Positions 1-9,548 of a stretch of 64,000 nucleotides of DNA are shown in pieces. Made by a program: the position numbers and the translations under genes. The notes beneath the pieces are model-generated. The model saw only the letters and a program-made list of their open reading frames with translations, did no database searches and was not told where the DNA came from. The DNA lies in the NCBI RefSeq assembly GCF_900129465.1, contig NZ_FSRA01000001.1, positions 2,358,482-2,422,481 of the forward strand. The letters are read 5' to 3'. This DNA is from Chitinophaga niabensis. Its GTDB lineage: Bacteria; Bacteroidota; Bacteroidia; Chitinophagales; Chitinophagaceae. Each line of letters opens with the position of its first letter. Position 1 is the first letter of the stretch.

Positions 1-1
1 C

Positions 2-1123
2 TACTTTCAGTTTGCGGAATCCATCGCCAACCTTAATATAGGTATTGCGGAGAGATTACTGGATATTTTTGTAACGGGGTTATTCTATTTCTTCTTTGAT
101 TTTATCTACCGCAATTTTGCCTTGTGGCATTTTAAGCCAACCTGGTATACCTGGTTCCTCCTGTTCCTGGCCACAGATTTTGTGTGGTACTGGTACCATC
201 GCCTTGCGCATGAGGTGAACATCCTCTGGGCTGCGCACGTGGTACATCACCAGAGTGAAGACTTCAATTACACGGTTTCTGCCCGTATCACGGTTTTCCA
301 GGCAGCTTTCCGTTCTTTGTTCTGGGCAGTGCTGCCTTTAATGGGCTTCTCTCCTGCTATGATCACTTCCCTCCTGCTGGTACATGGGTTGTATCCTTTC
401 TTCATTCACACGCAAACCATCGGCAAACTGGGCATCCTGGAATATTTCATGGTAACACCTTCCCATCACCGTGTGCACCACTCCTCCAACGAAAAATACC
501 TGGATAAGAACTACGGAGATGTATTGATCATCTGGGACAAAATGTTTGGCACTTTCACGAAAGAAGAAGATGACGAGAAATGTGTATATGGATTGACCAC
601 ACCACTGAAAAGCCACAGTTTCCTCTGGCAGCAGTTCCACTTCATGCTGGAATTGTGGACGGCCTTCAAAAGGGCTACCAACTGGAAAGGCCGCTGGAAA
701 GTGCTTTTTGGCAAACCCGATGATATTGATCCCAATATCAGGCCGCAACTGGAACTGATATGGCTAAGGCAACGCGGGCCGCAGGAACAAACAAAGGGTC
801 AGCGGATCTACGTGGTATTGCAAACAGGACTGAGTATTGTTCTCCTCTTCCTGACCACTTTATTTGAACATTATATCCCGGCGGGATTATCTGTTTTCAT
901 CGTGCTGTTCATTATTGTGAGCCTGATGAACTCAGGGGCTATACTGGAGCAAAAGAAATGGTTCTTCTACCTTGAATACAGCAGAATGTTGCTGCTGGCA
1001 ATCGCTTTCCTGTTCTACGTTCCGCACCTCTATGTATTTATGAGCGTATTACTGTTTGTGGGATTGCTTACTTTCTACTTTTCAAGGATCAGAGCATACT
1101 TCTACCGCTGGTTATTCCAATAG
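2..1123 (+). CDS. Sterol desaturase / fatty acid hydroxylase family membrane protein (5' end cut by window edge)
   Basis: The frame is open to the left edge, so the true start lies outside; the TTG at 122 is internal. The protein is an integral-membrane di-iron oxygenase of the sterol desaturase/fatty acid hydroxylase superfamily. The diagnostic histidine clusters are visible in order: HRLAH and HVVHH in the first third, then HHRVHH about 80 residues later. Such clusters bind two irons on the cytosolic face. A run of hydrophobic helices follows near the C terminus (coordinates about 800-1110). The substrate (sterol-like lipid, fatty acid or carotenoid) cannot be told from the sequence. A small lipoprotein gene starts 14 nt after the stop, probably in the same transcript. 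Confidence 0.85.
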   Translation, partial: YFQFAESIANLNIGIAERLLDIFVTGLFYFFFDFIYRNFALWHFKPTWYTWFLLFLATDFVWYWYHRLAHEVNILWAAHVVHHQSEDFNYTVSARITVFQAAFRSLFWAVLPLMGFSPAMITSLLLVHGLYPFFIHTQTIGKLGILEYFMVTPSHHRVHHSSNEKYLDKNYGDVLIIWDKMFGTFTKEEDDEKCVYGLTTPLKSHSFLWQQFHFMLELWTAFKRATNWKGRWKVLFGKPDDIDPNIRPQLELIWLRQRGPQEQTKGQRIYVVLQTGLSIVLLFLTTLFEHYIPAGLSVFIVLFIIVSLMNSGAILEQKKWFFYLEYSRMLLLAIAFLFYVPHLYVFMSVLLFVGLLTFYFSRIRAYFYRWLFQ

Positions 1124-1137
1124 GTAATTATCCCTCT

Positions 1138-1500
1138 ATGAAAAAATATCTCTTTGCCTGTGTTGTCCTGTTTTCGGGCTGTGTTTCCAATTACCAGTCC
1201 ACCACCTTTTATGTAAAGAACAATACTAATAAGCCACTGAACTTTAAAGCGAGCGTGGAAAAATATACTTCCATAGGCCCCCAGGTAATGACCGTACCTT
1301 TCACGGTCCTACCGCAGGATAGTGTATTGGCGAGAAGTGTTAAACTAAGGAAAGACCTTCCTCCCACCGCATGGTTTACGGAATTTATCATCTTCCCTGC
1401 AGACAGTGTAAAGCTGAATGATCCTAAGAACGCAGGCAACTGGGTGAAAACCACAGATGCAAAAGGTAATCCTGTTTATACTTTTAAACTTGCCCAATGA
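1138..1500 (+). CDS. Small lipoprotein of unknown function
   Basis: A 120-residue protein with a short basic-hydrophobic signal peptide ending in a lipobox (LFSGC, Cys15), so it should be lipidated and exported. I do not recognise the mature domain; it has alternating beta-type segments and may be a small beta sandwich. Its stop overlaps the next start (ATGA at 1497-1500), which argues for translational coupling with the secreted protein downstream and supports the gene being real. Confidence 0.7.
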   Translation: MKKYLFACVVLFSGCVSNYQSTTFYVKNNTNKPLNFKASVEKYTSIGPQVMTVPFTVLPQDSVLARSVKLRKDLPPTAWFTEFIIFPADSVKLNDPKNAGNWVKTTDAKGNPVYTFKLAQ

Positions 1501-2357
1501 GAGCTTTTTTTGTTCTCCTGTTCCTATGCTCCGGCTTTACCGCCATGGGGCAGGACCTGTTTGCCAGGCTGCAGGCCATCTCCAACAGCGGCACTGATTT
1601 CTTCAATGTAGATGGTATTGAGATCACGAGCCAGCAGGTAGACATTCCTTTTACTGAAAAGAGCATCCGGAAGAAGTATAAAAAGTACGATCTTAAAACG
1701 CTGGGAACAGACAGCCTGCTCCCCTTTCCCAACTTCTATAGTGCTACATCCACCGAAGTGTTTCCCGGCACTACACAGATCACTTCTTATTACTTTATTG
1801 AAGGTGTTACGGCGATTACATTTGCATCGGTCAACAAAAAAGACCAGGTGTTTGAAAGGGAATTTGTTAAGCTGATCCGGGATAAAAGCATTCCTAAGAG
1901 CGTATACACGCCGGTAGCAATAGACAGCATCAACTTTGCAGGCAGGAAAATACATTTAGGAAGAAGTTGTTACTGGATGGGTGTAAACAATGTACAATGC
2001 CCTCATTACGGGCAATTTAACTGGAGTGTGCATCAAACGCAGGAAGATGCTGCGCAAAGCGTGACCAGCCAGAAGAATATGATCAAAGCAAAGAAAAGCG
2101 GAAAGATCGTGTCTGAAGAACCGGTGGATGTGATCTTTGAAGGCGCTGCGGTAAAAGCGGAAAAAGCAGTGTACGATTTTAAAGGTGTTACAGGTTTGTT
2201 AGCAGGCATGAGCGGTGGTAAAACCCTGACCATTTATTTTGTAAGTGCCCCTATAAGAGATCATTATGTGAGTTGTGTGATGAGCTTCTGGAATAATGAT
2301 GTAGTGAATCCAAGCGGGCTTCCACCACTTTTGGAGCAGGTGATGAAGTTGAAATGA
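1497..2357 (+). CDS. Secreted protein of unknown function
   Basis: A 286-residue protein with a clear signal peptide (hydrophobic stretch ending AMGQ, cleavage near residue 19) and no lipobox. The start ATG overlaps the stop of the lipoprotein gene by four bases, so the two are co-translated. No family motif is recognised. It contains two cysteines near residues 160-170 (SCYWMG and VQCPHYG) that could form a disulfide, and a Gly-rich segment near residue 235. Two strong hairpins follow it, shared with the convergent SusD gene. Likely periplasmic or surface exposed; function unknown. Confidence 0.7.
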   Translation: MRAFFVLLFLCSGFTAMGQDLFARLQAISNSGTDFFNVDGIEITSQQVDIPFTEKSIRKKYKKYDLKTLGTDSLLPFPNFYSATSTEVFPGTTQITSYYFIEGVTAITFASVNKKDQVFEREFVKLIRDKSIPKSVYTPVAIDSINFAGRKIHLGRSCYWMGVNNVQCPHYGQFNWSVHQTQEDAAQSVTSQKNMIKAKKSGKIVSEEPVDVIFEGAAVKAEKAVYDFKGVTGLLAGMSGGKTLTIYFVSAPIRDHYVSCVMSFWNNDVVNPSGLPPLLEQVMKLK

Positions 2358-2364
2358 TTATAAA

Positions 2365-2397
2365 AAACAAGGCGGTTAAAAAATAGCCGCCTTGTTT
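2365..2397 (+). terminator. Hairpin terminator after the 1497-2357 gene
   Basis: Perfect 11-bp stem (2365-2375 with 2387-2397) around an 11-nt AT-rich loop. It starts 7 nt past the stop codon. A-rich sequence precedes it and TTT closes it, so it may work on both strands. Confidence 0.7.
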
Positions 2398-2416
2398 GCA
2401 GAAATTCATTCCTTAC

Positions 2417-2446
2417 AAAAAGGCTGACCAAACGGTCAGCCTTTTT
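2417..2446. terminator. Bidirectional terminator between convergent genes
   Basis: Perfect 13-bp stem (2417-2429 with 2434-2446), loop AAAC. Five A on one side and five T on the other give a U-tract in both directions. On the minus strand it lies directly after the SusD stop at 2451. Confidence 0.85.
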
Positions 2447-2450
2447 CAAT

Positions 2451-3887
2451 TTATTGTGGATACCCGGTATTCTGTTTCATACCACTCACATCTATTTCAC
2501 TTCTTGGGATAGGCAGGATATTCCTGTAATCGCCAGGTGCCAGCGTAATAGCTTTCCAATGGTCCGGTGCAGCTCTTACCAGTGTTTCTTTTTTCCTGGT
2601 AAGGTCATACAGGCGGAAGCCTTCTCCGAAAAGTTCTTTCCTTCTTTCGTTACGGATCTCCAGCTTCAGGGCTGCTCCGGTGTTTACGGATTTAACAGCA
2701 CCTGTTATAGCTCTCTTCTGTACTTCAAACAATGCGTCCTGTGCCAAAGCATCGTGCCCTTGCTCAGATTCACCCTCTGCTTCAATCAGGTACATTTCAG
2801 CAGAACGGATCATTGGTACGTTCAGGTCCCATGAACCACGGAAGAGGAATTTATTGATCAGGTAACCATCCCTGGAGAACATGATCTCATCGCGTTGCAG
2901 CGGGTTTCCGGTTGCTCCACCCACCATGGCTTTGTTCACAAAGAATTGTTTTTTGCGGATATCGGCATCTGCAAAAAGATCGATGAAGGTTTTTGTTGCA
3001 CGGAAAGTGCTGTATCCAATATCATAAGGATCCAGGAAAGATGCAATCTGTACGTAACCGGTATTATCGTCAGAACGGTATACCAGGGTCCAGATCCATT
3101 CAGATGTTTTATCTACGAATCCGTTGAGCAGTACACTTCCTGCAGGTAATGCATAACCGGTACGGGCAAGTTTTGCATGTTCTACTGATTTATCCCAGAT
3201 CTGCATATCCTGGTAAACCCTTGCCAGTAATGCATTCACCGCATTGATGGTGAGGCGGCCTCCATTGTTGGTACGGGTAGTGCTGATATTTTCCTTTGCA
3301 AAGAGGAGATCTGCGAGGATGAAATCATAATCGTCTTTCACAGTACCTCTTCCTGGTATCTTATCATTTGGCCCCAGTACTTTGTCTACAACAGGAATAC
3401 CCTGTGAGGCAGGATCAACAGAAAATGGCTGTGCAAACTGGCGTACCAGTTGCAAATGCGCCCAGGCACGTAACGCTCTTGCTTCTGCCAGGAAATCTTT
3501 CTTGGAAGCTTCACTCAGCGTTGTTGATTTAGGCAATTCTGTGATGGCCACATTGGTATTAGTGATCAGCTTGTAACCACCTGTAAAGAATCCTCCGCCA
3601 TAACCGGCTGTGGGTGATTGCAGATATTGGTATTCTGTTACAAAGCGGCTGTAGTTACCTGTAGATACAACCAGCAGGTCCCCACCTTTTACATCAGAGG
3701 TTAAGGATGCCTGTGTATTGTATGTTGAAGTAGTGATGAGATCGTACAATCCATTCATCGCTGCTTCTACTCTTTCCGGTGTAGAGAAAGCGGAAGCTGC
3801 ATCGATCTGCGCAAAAGGCTTTGTATCTAAGAAGTCCTTGCTGCAGGATACTGTAGTAACAGCAAGTATAAAAAGTAATCGTTTCAT
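2451..3887 (-). CDS. SusD/RagB family outer-membrane lipoprotein
   Basis: A 478-residue surface lipoprotein, the substrate-capturing lid of a SusC-type transporter. Signal peptide and lipobox end at Cys15 (TVSC), followed by the SKDFLD start typical of SusD proteins. The N-terminal TPR-like helices (RALRAWAHLQLVRQFAQPF region) and the C-terminal RagB signature (NERRKELFGEGFRLYDLTR, near residue 410) are present, and the C terminus ends with the usual Pro-Tyr-rich segment (MKQNTGYPQ). It lies 18 nt downstream of the SusC gene and shares its transcript. No glycosidase, protease or sulfatase follows, so the ligand is unknown. Confidence 0.95.
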   Translation of the reverse strand: MKRLLFILAVTTVSCSKDFLDTKPFAQIDAASAFSTPERVEAAMNGLYDLITTSTYNTQASLTSDVKGGDLLVVSTGNYSRFVTEYQYLQSPTAGYGGGFFTGGYKLITNTNVAITELPKSTTLSEASKKDFLAEARALRAWAHLQLVRQFAQPFSVDPASQGIPVVDKVLGPNDKIPGRGTVKDDYDFILADLLFAKENISTTRTNNGGRLTINAVNALLARVYQDMQIWDKSVEHAKLARTGYALPAGSVLLNGFVDKTSEWIWTLVYRSDDNTGYVQIASFLDPYDIGYSTFRATKTFIDLFADADIRKKQFFVNKAMVGGATGNPLQRDEIMFSRDGYLINKFLFRGSWDLNVPMIRSAEMYLIEAEGESEQGHDALAQDALFEVQKRAITGAVKSVNTGAALKLEIRNERRKELFGEGFRLYDLTRKKETLVRAAPDHWKAITLAPGDYRNILPIPRSEIDVSGMKQNTGYPQ

Positions 3888-3905
3888 AATTAAAAGTTTT
3901 TCAAG

Positions 3906-6900
3906 TTAGAAACCAACATTCAATCCCACAGAATATGTTTTCACATTGGGAACATCATTATCTGCTGTTCCTGCAATGCTCATTTCGGGATCTACTCCTT
4001 TATGCTTAGCCCATGTAGCTATATTTTCAGCTGACACATACACACGAACGTTTGCTAAAGGTGTTCTATTGATCAATGACTTTGAAAGTCTGTAACCCAG
4101 TGTTACATTTTTCAGCCTGGCATACGTTCCGTCAAAAAGGAAACGGGAAGAAGTATTGTTGCCGAGATCTGTGTTCCTTGGTACGAACCGCGGAACATCT
4201 GTAACATCTCCCGCTTTTTTCCAGGCCCTGAATGCATCTGTACCCAGTTGCTGACCGGGAGTAACACCATCATGTGAAAGCTGCGCGAGTGAGTTATCGT
4301 AGATCTTACCGCCAACACTGAAGAAGGTGAGGATGCTCAGGTCGAAATCTCTATAAGAAAGGTTATTATTGAAACCGCCATAGAATTTTGGCAATGCAGA
4401 GCCCATATCATATCTCGTAGCGAAATTGTAATCTTTGGTCTTTACCTTTTTACCGGTAGCTGCATCATCCTGGTACCATTGTGGTCTGCCATCTGCCGGA
4501 TCTACGCCCGCGTATTCCCTGATGTACCATTGGTAACGGTCCTGACCTACTTTCCAACGTTGGCTACCATTCAGAAGTGAGTCAACATTCATTTTCTGGA
4601 TCACGTTCTTTGTAGTGGTAATGTTAACAGAGGAGGTCCAGTTAAACCTGCCGGTTTGGAAAATGTTTGCCTCTAACATAGCCTCAATACCAGAGTTCTT
4701 CATTTTTGCAAGGTTGGTAGCAATAGTGGTGAACCCGGTGAGGTTAGATAAGGGCTGATCAAACAATACATCTTTTGATTGTCTTGAATAATAAGCGAAT
4801 TCAGCCCTGAAGCGTTTCAGGAAAGAGAATTCAAGACCAAGGTCAAGTACCTCGTTGGTTTCCCAGCGTAACTTTGTGTTTTCCAGCTGCGTGTAGCTGA
4901 TACCGGGTAAACCATTGTATTTGTTAGCAGTTCCATACAAGCCAAGGCGGGCATATCTGCCGGTAAGGTTATCATTACCTGAAGTACCATAGCTGGCTTT
5001 GATCTTCAACTCGTCTATCCATTCCTGGCTTTGCAGGAATTGTTCTTTACCAATCCTCCATCCACCACCTACTGACCAGAAGGTTCCGAAACGGCTGTCT
5101 TCTCCAAAAATAGAAGAACCATCTCTCCGTAACCCGGCAGTGAGGTAATAGCGATCAGCAAAATTATAATTGATCCTGGAGAAAAGGGAAGAGATCCTTT
5201 TTTCAGTAATAGAAGAAGAAGTAGCTACAGGAGTTGCTGCTGCAGAAAGTTCCACAATACCATCGAAAGGAAAACCGGTAGCGTTGGCGCTGAAGTTTTC
5301 ATACCTGTACTTTACTGCTTCCTGACCTACCAGCACATCTACTGAATGCCTGCCAAACTGGTGTCCATAATTCAATGTATTGGTGAGCGTGAGCACGATA
5401 TCCCTTGGGCGGAATTTGATAGTACGGCCTTTTACGCTGGCACCATCCCCATTCACCGGGTTGTAAAACTGCGTTTCAAGGATGTCTATATAGTCTGCTG
5501 TTCCGGATGTTTTAAATCTGAAATCTTTCAGGAAGGTAAGCTCAGCCCAGCCATTCACGATACCTCTTACCGTTTTAGCCTGGTAGATGTTCTTTTTGCC
5601 CAATCCTACGGGATTGTAGTCAAACACTACGGGTGTACGGTAGTTGTACAGGTAACCGCCGGCAGGGTCCGGAATAGGGGCTCCCTGTGCATCCAGCCTG
5701 TATAAAGGATATACACTGGCCACTGTTTCTGCAAACCGAACAGGGTTTGCTGCACCTCCTGCACCTGCAGGCGTATTTTGTTCTGTATAGGAAAGTGTGG
5801 TGTTGGTACCTACTTTCAGGAAGCTGGTGGCGTTATTTTCAAGATTGATCTTGGCATTATACCGTTTGAAATCGGATGCCAGTACAATACCTTTTTGATT
5901 AAAGTAACTGCCTGCGAGGTAGAACTTTGTTTTTTCATTACCACCGGAAACATTAATACCATAATCCTGCGTACGTCCCTGGTTCAGGATAGCATCCCTC
6001 CAATCTGTATCGTAAAGTAACCTCACACCAGGATTGAGCGTACCATCTGCTCCGTAAGGGCGTGTGCTGCTATAAGGGATACCCGTTACACCAAGCGCAG
6101 CGGAATCGCTCATATTTGCTTTGTTAGCTGCGGTAGCAGGATTATCTCCGGCAGCCAGGTTGGCATTATAGTAATAATCCCACCAGTACTTGTAATATTG
6201 CGAAGCATTCATCATTTTGTGACGATCCACCGCAATAGAAGACCAGCCGTTGCTGGCAGTAAAGTTAATATTAGATTTACCGGAGCGGCCTTTTTTAGTG
6301 GTGATCACGATCACACCGTTAGCTGCCCTTGAACCATATAAACCTGCTGCGGTTGCATCTTTCAGTACAGTGATGGTTTCAATATCTTTCGGGTCTAATG
6401 TGGCAAGTACGTTGGCTGTAGTAGAAGCCTGCGTGAAATCTCCTTCTGTGATAGCAACCCCATCCAATACATAGAGTGGCTGACTACCGGCCAGGAATGA
6501 TCCCACACCGCGGATCCTTACCGTACTGGAGCCGCCGGGCTGACCGGATGCACTTTGCACGGTGATACCTGTAGCCTGCCCTTGCAGGGCTTTTTCAAAT
6601 GACGGTAAAGGGCGGGTTTCCAGTACATCTGATTTAATTGTAGAAGCACTCCCCGTAAAAGATGATTTTTTCTGGCTGCCATAAGCTAACACCACTACTT
6701 CATCCAGTGCTTTTTCACTGGAGAGTAAAACAACATTGATCACGGATTCTGTGCCGATGGCTACTTCTTTTGTTTCCAGTCCAACGGAAGAAAAGATAAG
6801 GGCTTTGGCCGTAGAAGGTACTTGTAAAGAGTAGGTCCCATCTTCTTTAGTAATAGAGCCAGAGCTGCTGCCTTTAATACTGACAGTGGCAAAGGCAATA

Positions 6901-7010
6901 GGGGCAGAAGAGTTATCTGTGACTTTCCCCGAAATGGTCCTGGTCTGTGCAATGGCTGGCAGGATCGCCATCATGGCAAGCCAAAGGAAAAGCGCTTGCT
7001 TCATAATCAT
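3906..7010 (-). CDS. SusC/RagA family TonB-dependent outer-membrane transporter
   Basis: A 1034-residue TonB-linked transporter. Order of parts: signal peptide (to about residue 22), CarboxypepD-reg-like domain (SGKVTDNSSAPIAFATV...), plug domain with the SusC signatures (VRIRGVGS near residue 165 and GSRAANGVIVITTKKG near 225), then the beta barrel to a C-terminal aromatic end (VGLNVGF). A second ATG two codons in (7004) is an equally good start. It pairs with the SusD gene downstream. There is no STN domain, so unlike the second SusC in this window it is not expected to signal to a FecR. The neighbouring hybrid histidine kinase lacks a DNA-binding domain, so a regulatory link is only a guess. 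Confidence 0.95.
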   Translation of the reverse strand: MIMKQALFLWLAMMAILPAIAQTRTISGKVTDNSSAPIAFATVSIKGSSSGSITKEDGTYSLQVPSTAKALIFSSVGLETKEVAIGTESVINVVLLSSEKALDEVVVLAYGSQKKSSFTGSASTIKSDVLETRPLPSFEKALQGQATGITVQSASGQPGGSSTVRIRGVGSFLAGSQPLYVLDGVAITEGDFTQASTTANVLATLDPKDIETITVLKDATAAGLYGSRAANGVIVITTKKGRSGKSNINFTASNGWSSIAVDRHKMMNASQYYKYWWDYYYNANLAAGDNPATAANKANMSDSAALGVTGIPYSSTRPYGADGTLNPGVRLLYDTDWRDAILNQGRTQDYGINVSGGNEKTKFYLAGSYFNQKGIVLASDFKRYNAKINLENNATSFLKVGTNTTLSYTEQNTPAGAGGAANPVRFAETVASVYPLYRLDAQGAPIPDPAGGYLYNYRTPVVFDYNPVGLGKKNIYQAKTVRGIVNGWAELTFLKDFRFKTSGTADYIDILETQFYNPVNGDGASVKGRTIKFRPRDIVLTLTNTLNYGHQFGRHSVDVLVGQEAVKYRYENFSANATGFPFDGIVELSAAATPVATSSSITEKRISSLFSRINYNFADRYYLTAGLRRDGSSIFGEDSRFGTFWSVGGGWRIGKEQFLQSQEWIDELKIKASYGTSGNDNLTGRYARLGLYGTANKYNGLPGISYTQLENTKLRWETNEVLDLGLEFSFLKRFRAEFAYYSRQSKDVLFDQPLSNLTGFTTIATNLAKMKNSGIEAMLEANIFQTGRFNWTSSVNITTTKNVIQKMNVDSLLNGSQRWKVGQDRYQWYIREYAGVDPADGRPQWYQDDAATGKKVKTKDYNFATRYDMGSALPKFYGGFNNNLSYRDFDLSILTFFSVGGKIYDNSLAQLSHDGVTPGQQLGTDAFRAWKKAGDVTDVPRFVPRNTDLGNNTSSRFLFDGTYARLKNVTLGYRLSKSLINRTPLANVRVYVSAENIATWAKHKGVDPEMSIAGTADNDVPNVKTYSVGLNVGF

Positions 7011-7376
7011 TAGCGTTTTGATTTGTTGAGTAATTTAGATTTGGTTTATCCCGATTTAGTTATGCGATAGGGGGACATGTAAAACATAGATTCATACCTG
7101 GCAAAGGTGGCGGTATAGCCAGATGGGAAATTGGTTCACGTATGCAAAAAATTAATAAAGGGCATGAAAGTAAAACTTCATCTGCATAAGCACGAGTAGT
7201 TTAGGTTAATAAAAAGGAATATTAGGGATTCCTACGTTTCGTCGATCTAGATTTTTTGTATGGGGGCAAGATAAGAATAACCGCTTATCCAGTTAATAAC
7301 ACAAACGTTTGATTCCAAAACATGAAAAGTTTGAGAATCAGATTATTATTATAACTTATTTGTAATCCGGAGCGGG
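7011..7376. other. 366-bp intergenic region upstream of SusC
   Basis: No gene seen. It is AT-rich and should carry the promoter of the SusC/SusD pair. On the minus strand CACCTTTG at 7102-7109 is a possible Bacteroidota -7 box (consensus TAnnTTTG, first base mismatched); no good upstream box lies at the right distance. A perfect 10-bp palindrome, CAAACGTTTG, sits at 7302-7311 and could be an operator, but one site of this size can arise by chance. Confidence 0.35.
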
Positions 7377-9308
7377 TTATGCCATTGCTTCATCCACCTT
7401 ATCTACTACACTGCCATTGATACCGGCGTTGAGATGTTTGGTACCATAGAGCAATAACTTCTGTAATATAGCATGCAGCACCCTTGTGTCTACCGGTTTG
7501 CGGATATAACCGTCCATCCCCAGCAGGATGAACTCCTGTTCCTGCTCTTTAAAGGCGTCTGAGGAAACAGCCACAATGGGGATGTGTTTCAGCTGTTCAT
7601 CTTCCCGTAGTGTGCAGAAGGTTTCGCGGCCGCTCATAACGGGCATATGCAGGTCCATCAGGATCACATCGGGCATCACGCTGCGCGCCATCATTACCCC
7701 TTCTGCCCCATCGTGGGCAAAACTTACCTGGGTAATACCGATGCGGGCCAGGAAATGTTTCATGATCATGTGATCAATTTCGTTATCATCCATTACTACC
7801 ACTTTTGTGTCTGCCGGCAGGGGCAACAATGCCGTGGAAGAGGATTGAGCATTATCTGTATCTGTGCTTAGTTTAAGTGGCAGTGTGATCAGGAAATTAC
7901 TTCCTTCTCCCGGTACACTGCTCACCTGAATGTTACCACCCAGTAATTCTGCCTTGCGCTTGGCAATGGCCAGGCCCAGGCCGCTTCCGCCATATTGCCG
8001 GTATACTTCTTTATCTCCCTGCTCAAAAGGCCTGAAAATAGCCTCCTGCTGCGTAAGTGAAATACCATTACCCTGATCGCAGATCTGGATCAGGATGCTG
8101 TTGCTGTTATGCAGGCATTTTATCCGGATGTCTTTCTCAGCAGGAGTGAATTTGATGGAGTTGGACAATACGTTATTGATCACCTGCGCCAGCATCACTT
8201 TATCGCTCATAATGGTTTCCGGGAAACGGCTGTCCATTTCCAGGTGTAGTACTACAGATTTAGTACTGGCAATACTTTGGTATATGCTCACGGTGTTTTG
8301 CAACCATTCTTTCAGGGAGAAAGGTTCCAGCTTCACGTCGTCGTTTTTACCGGCTTCTATTTTTGATAGCTCTAACACGTTGTTAATTAGTTCCATGATA
8401 TTATTACTCGTGGCACCCAGGTTTTTGGCCATCTGCCTTGCCTGCGGATCTGCTGCTTCTGCATTGCTCAGTATATTACTGAGCATTTCACTGATGCCTA
8501 TAATGGCGTGCAAAGGCGTACGTATTTCATGGCTCAGTTCACTGATGAACTGCGATTTAGCCACATTGGCCTTATTGAGGGCACTGGTACGCTCTTCCAC
8601 GAGTTGTTCCAGGTGCTGGCTGTAAACCAGGAGCTGCTTACGCTGTCTCTCATTTTCGTTCCGGCTTTTCATCAGGGAAGTGTTCCTGCTGCGCAGGGTA
8701 CGGAGCAGGTCCATGATATTGTGCTGGTACAGGCTGATAGCCAGGTAATTAAGGAACAATACTACAGGCATCACCATCCAGCGGTACATGTTCTGGGTGG
8801 TTTCTGTAAGTGGCAAAGGTTCCACAAGATCATAATAATAAATGAACTCCAATAGCACCAGGCAAATAATTGGCATCAAAGCACAAATAAACCGGGGAAT
8901 CTTTTCCTGGGGGCGCCAGATCAGCAGTGCTACGCTCATCAGGAACACAGCCAGCAGCTGTACTTCCGTAACACGCCCAAGGATGCTGCCGTAATACAGG
9001 ATAATGGAGATGAAGATAGCATGTAAGCCAATACGGGAAGCGATGAAGTGCTTTTTATAGTTCAGCCAGATCATTGTAAAGAATGCCGGGCAAAAAAGCA
9101 ATACTGCGGGTACAAGTATGTACAGGGAATGTAAGAGCAGGTAAAATGCCACGCCATAGATAGCCACGAGTATTCCCGTAACCAGGCTGACAATGTTTAC
9201 GACCTTGATCCTCCTGGCATCTTCCTTATTGGAATTTTGCAGGATGCCCATCATGCAGATCTCCTGCATCCGGGTACGGAGTGTTTGGGATATGATATTC
9301 GCCATCAC
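7377..9308 (-). CDS. Membrane hybrid sensor histidine kinase / response regulator
   Basis: A 643-residue hybrid two-component protein. About six or seven hydrophobic segments fill residues 30-200 (a 7TM-like sensor), followed by a coiled coil, a HisKA domain (SHEIRTPLHAI, phospho-His near residue 258), an HATPase domain with N box and G boxes (DQGNGIS, GGSGLGLAI) and a C-terminal receiver domain (acidic pair MDDNE near residue 504, phospho-Asp in ILMDLHMP near 551). It lacks the periplasmic propeller and the AraC output domain of classical polysaccharide-sensing hybrids, so the output must pass to another protein. A second ATG one codon in is equally plausible as start. The signal is unknown. 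Confidence 0.9.
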   Translation of the reverse strand: MMANIISQTLRTRMQEICMMGILQNSNKEDARRIKVVNIVSLVTGILVAIYGVAFYLLLHSLYILVPAVLLFCPAFFTMIWLNYKKHFIASRIGLHAIFISIILYYGSILGRVTEVQLLAVFLMSVALLIWRPQEKIPRFICALMPIICLVLLEFIYYYDLVEPLPLTETTQNMYRWMVMPVVLFLNYLAISLYQHNIMDLLRTLRSRNTSLMKSRNENERQRKQLLVYSQHLEQLVEERTSALNKANVAKSQFISELSHEIRTPLHAIIGISEMLSNILSNAEAADPQARQMAKNLGATSNNIMELINNVLELSKIEAGKNDDVKLEPFSLKEWLQNTVSIYQSIASTKSVVLHLEMDSRFPETIMSDKVMLAQVINNVLSNSIKFTPAEKDIRIKCLHNSNSILIQICDQGNGISLTQQEAIFRPFEQGDKEVYRQYGGSGLGLAIAKRKAELLGGNIQVSSVPGEGSNFLITLPLKLSTDTDNAQSSSTALLPLPADTKVVVMDDNEIDHMIMKHFLARIGITQVSFAHDGAEGVMMARSVMPDVILMDLHMPVMSGRETFCTLREDEQLKHIPIVAVSSDAFKEQEQEFILLGMDGYIRKPVDTRVLHAILQKLLLYGTKHLNAGINGSVVDKVDEAMA

Positions 9309-9548
9309 GAATAGGTTTAATTAGAACAAACAGTAAAAAGCAATAGAACAGTTGTTAAAATCGGGTTTTTCATTTCACCGGCCGGGCTGAATAAAAAGGT
9401 ATGTGTTTAGCGTAAACAGTTTTGGTTGAACGTGTACATAAACTAAATGGTCATTAACAATTAAGCTAAGTGCATCCGTGGGTATTTACGCAGTTCACAG
9501 GTATATGGATTGCGGAAATCAAAAAAAATCTGATTCCCTTCTATGTTA

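Noticed and set aside
7302..7311. CAAACGTTTG palindrome as an operator
   Set aside because: A single 10-bp palindrome in AT-rich DNA is not enough; no second site seen.
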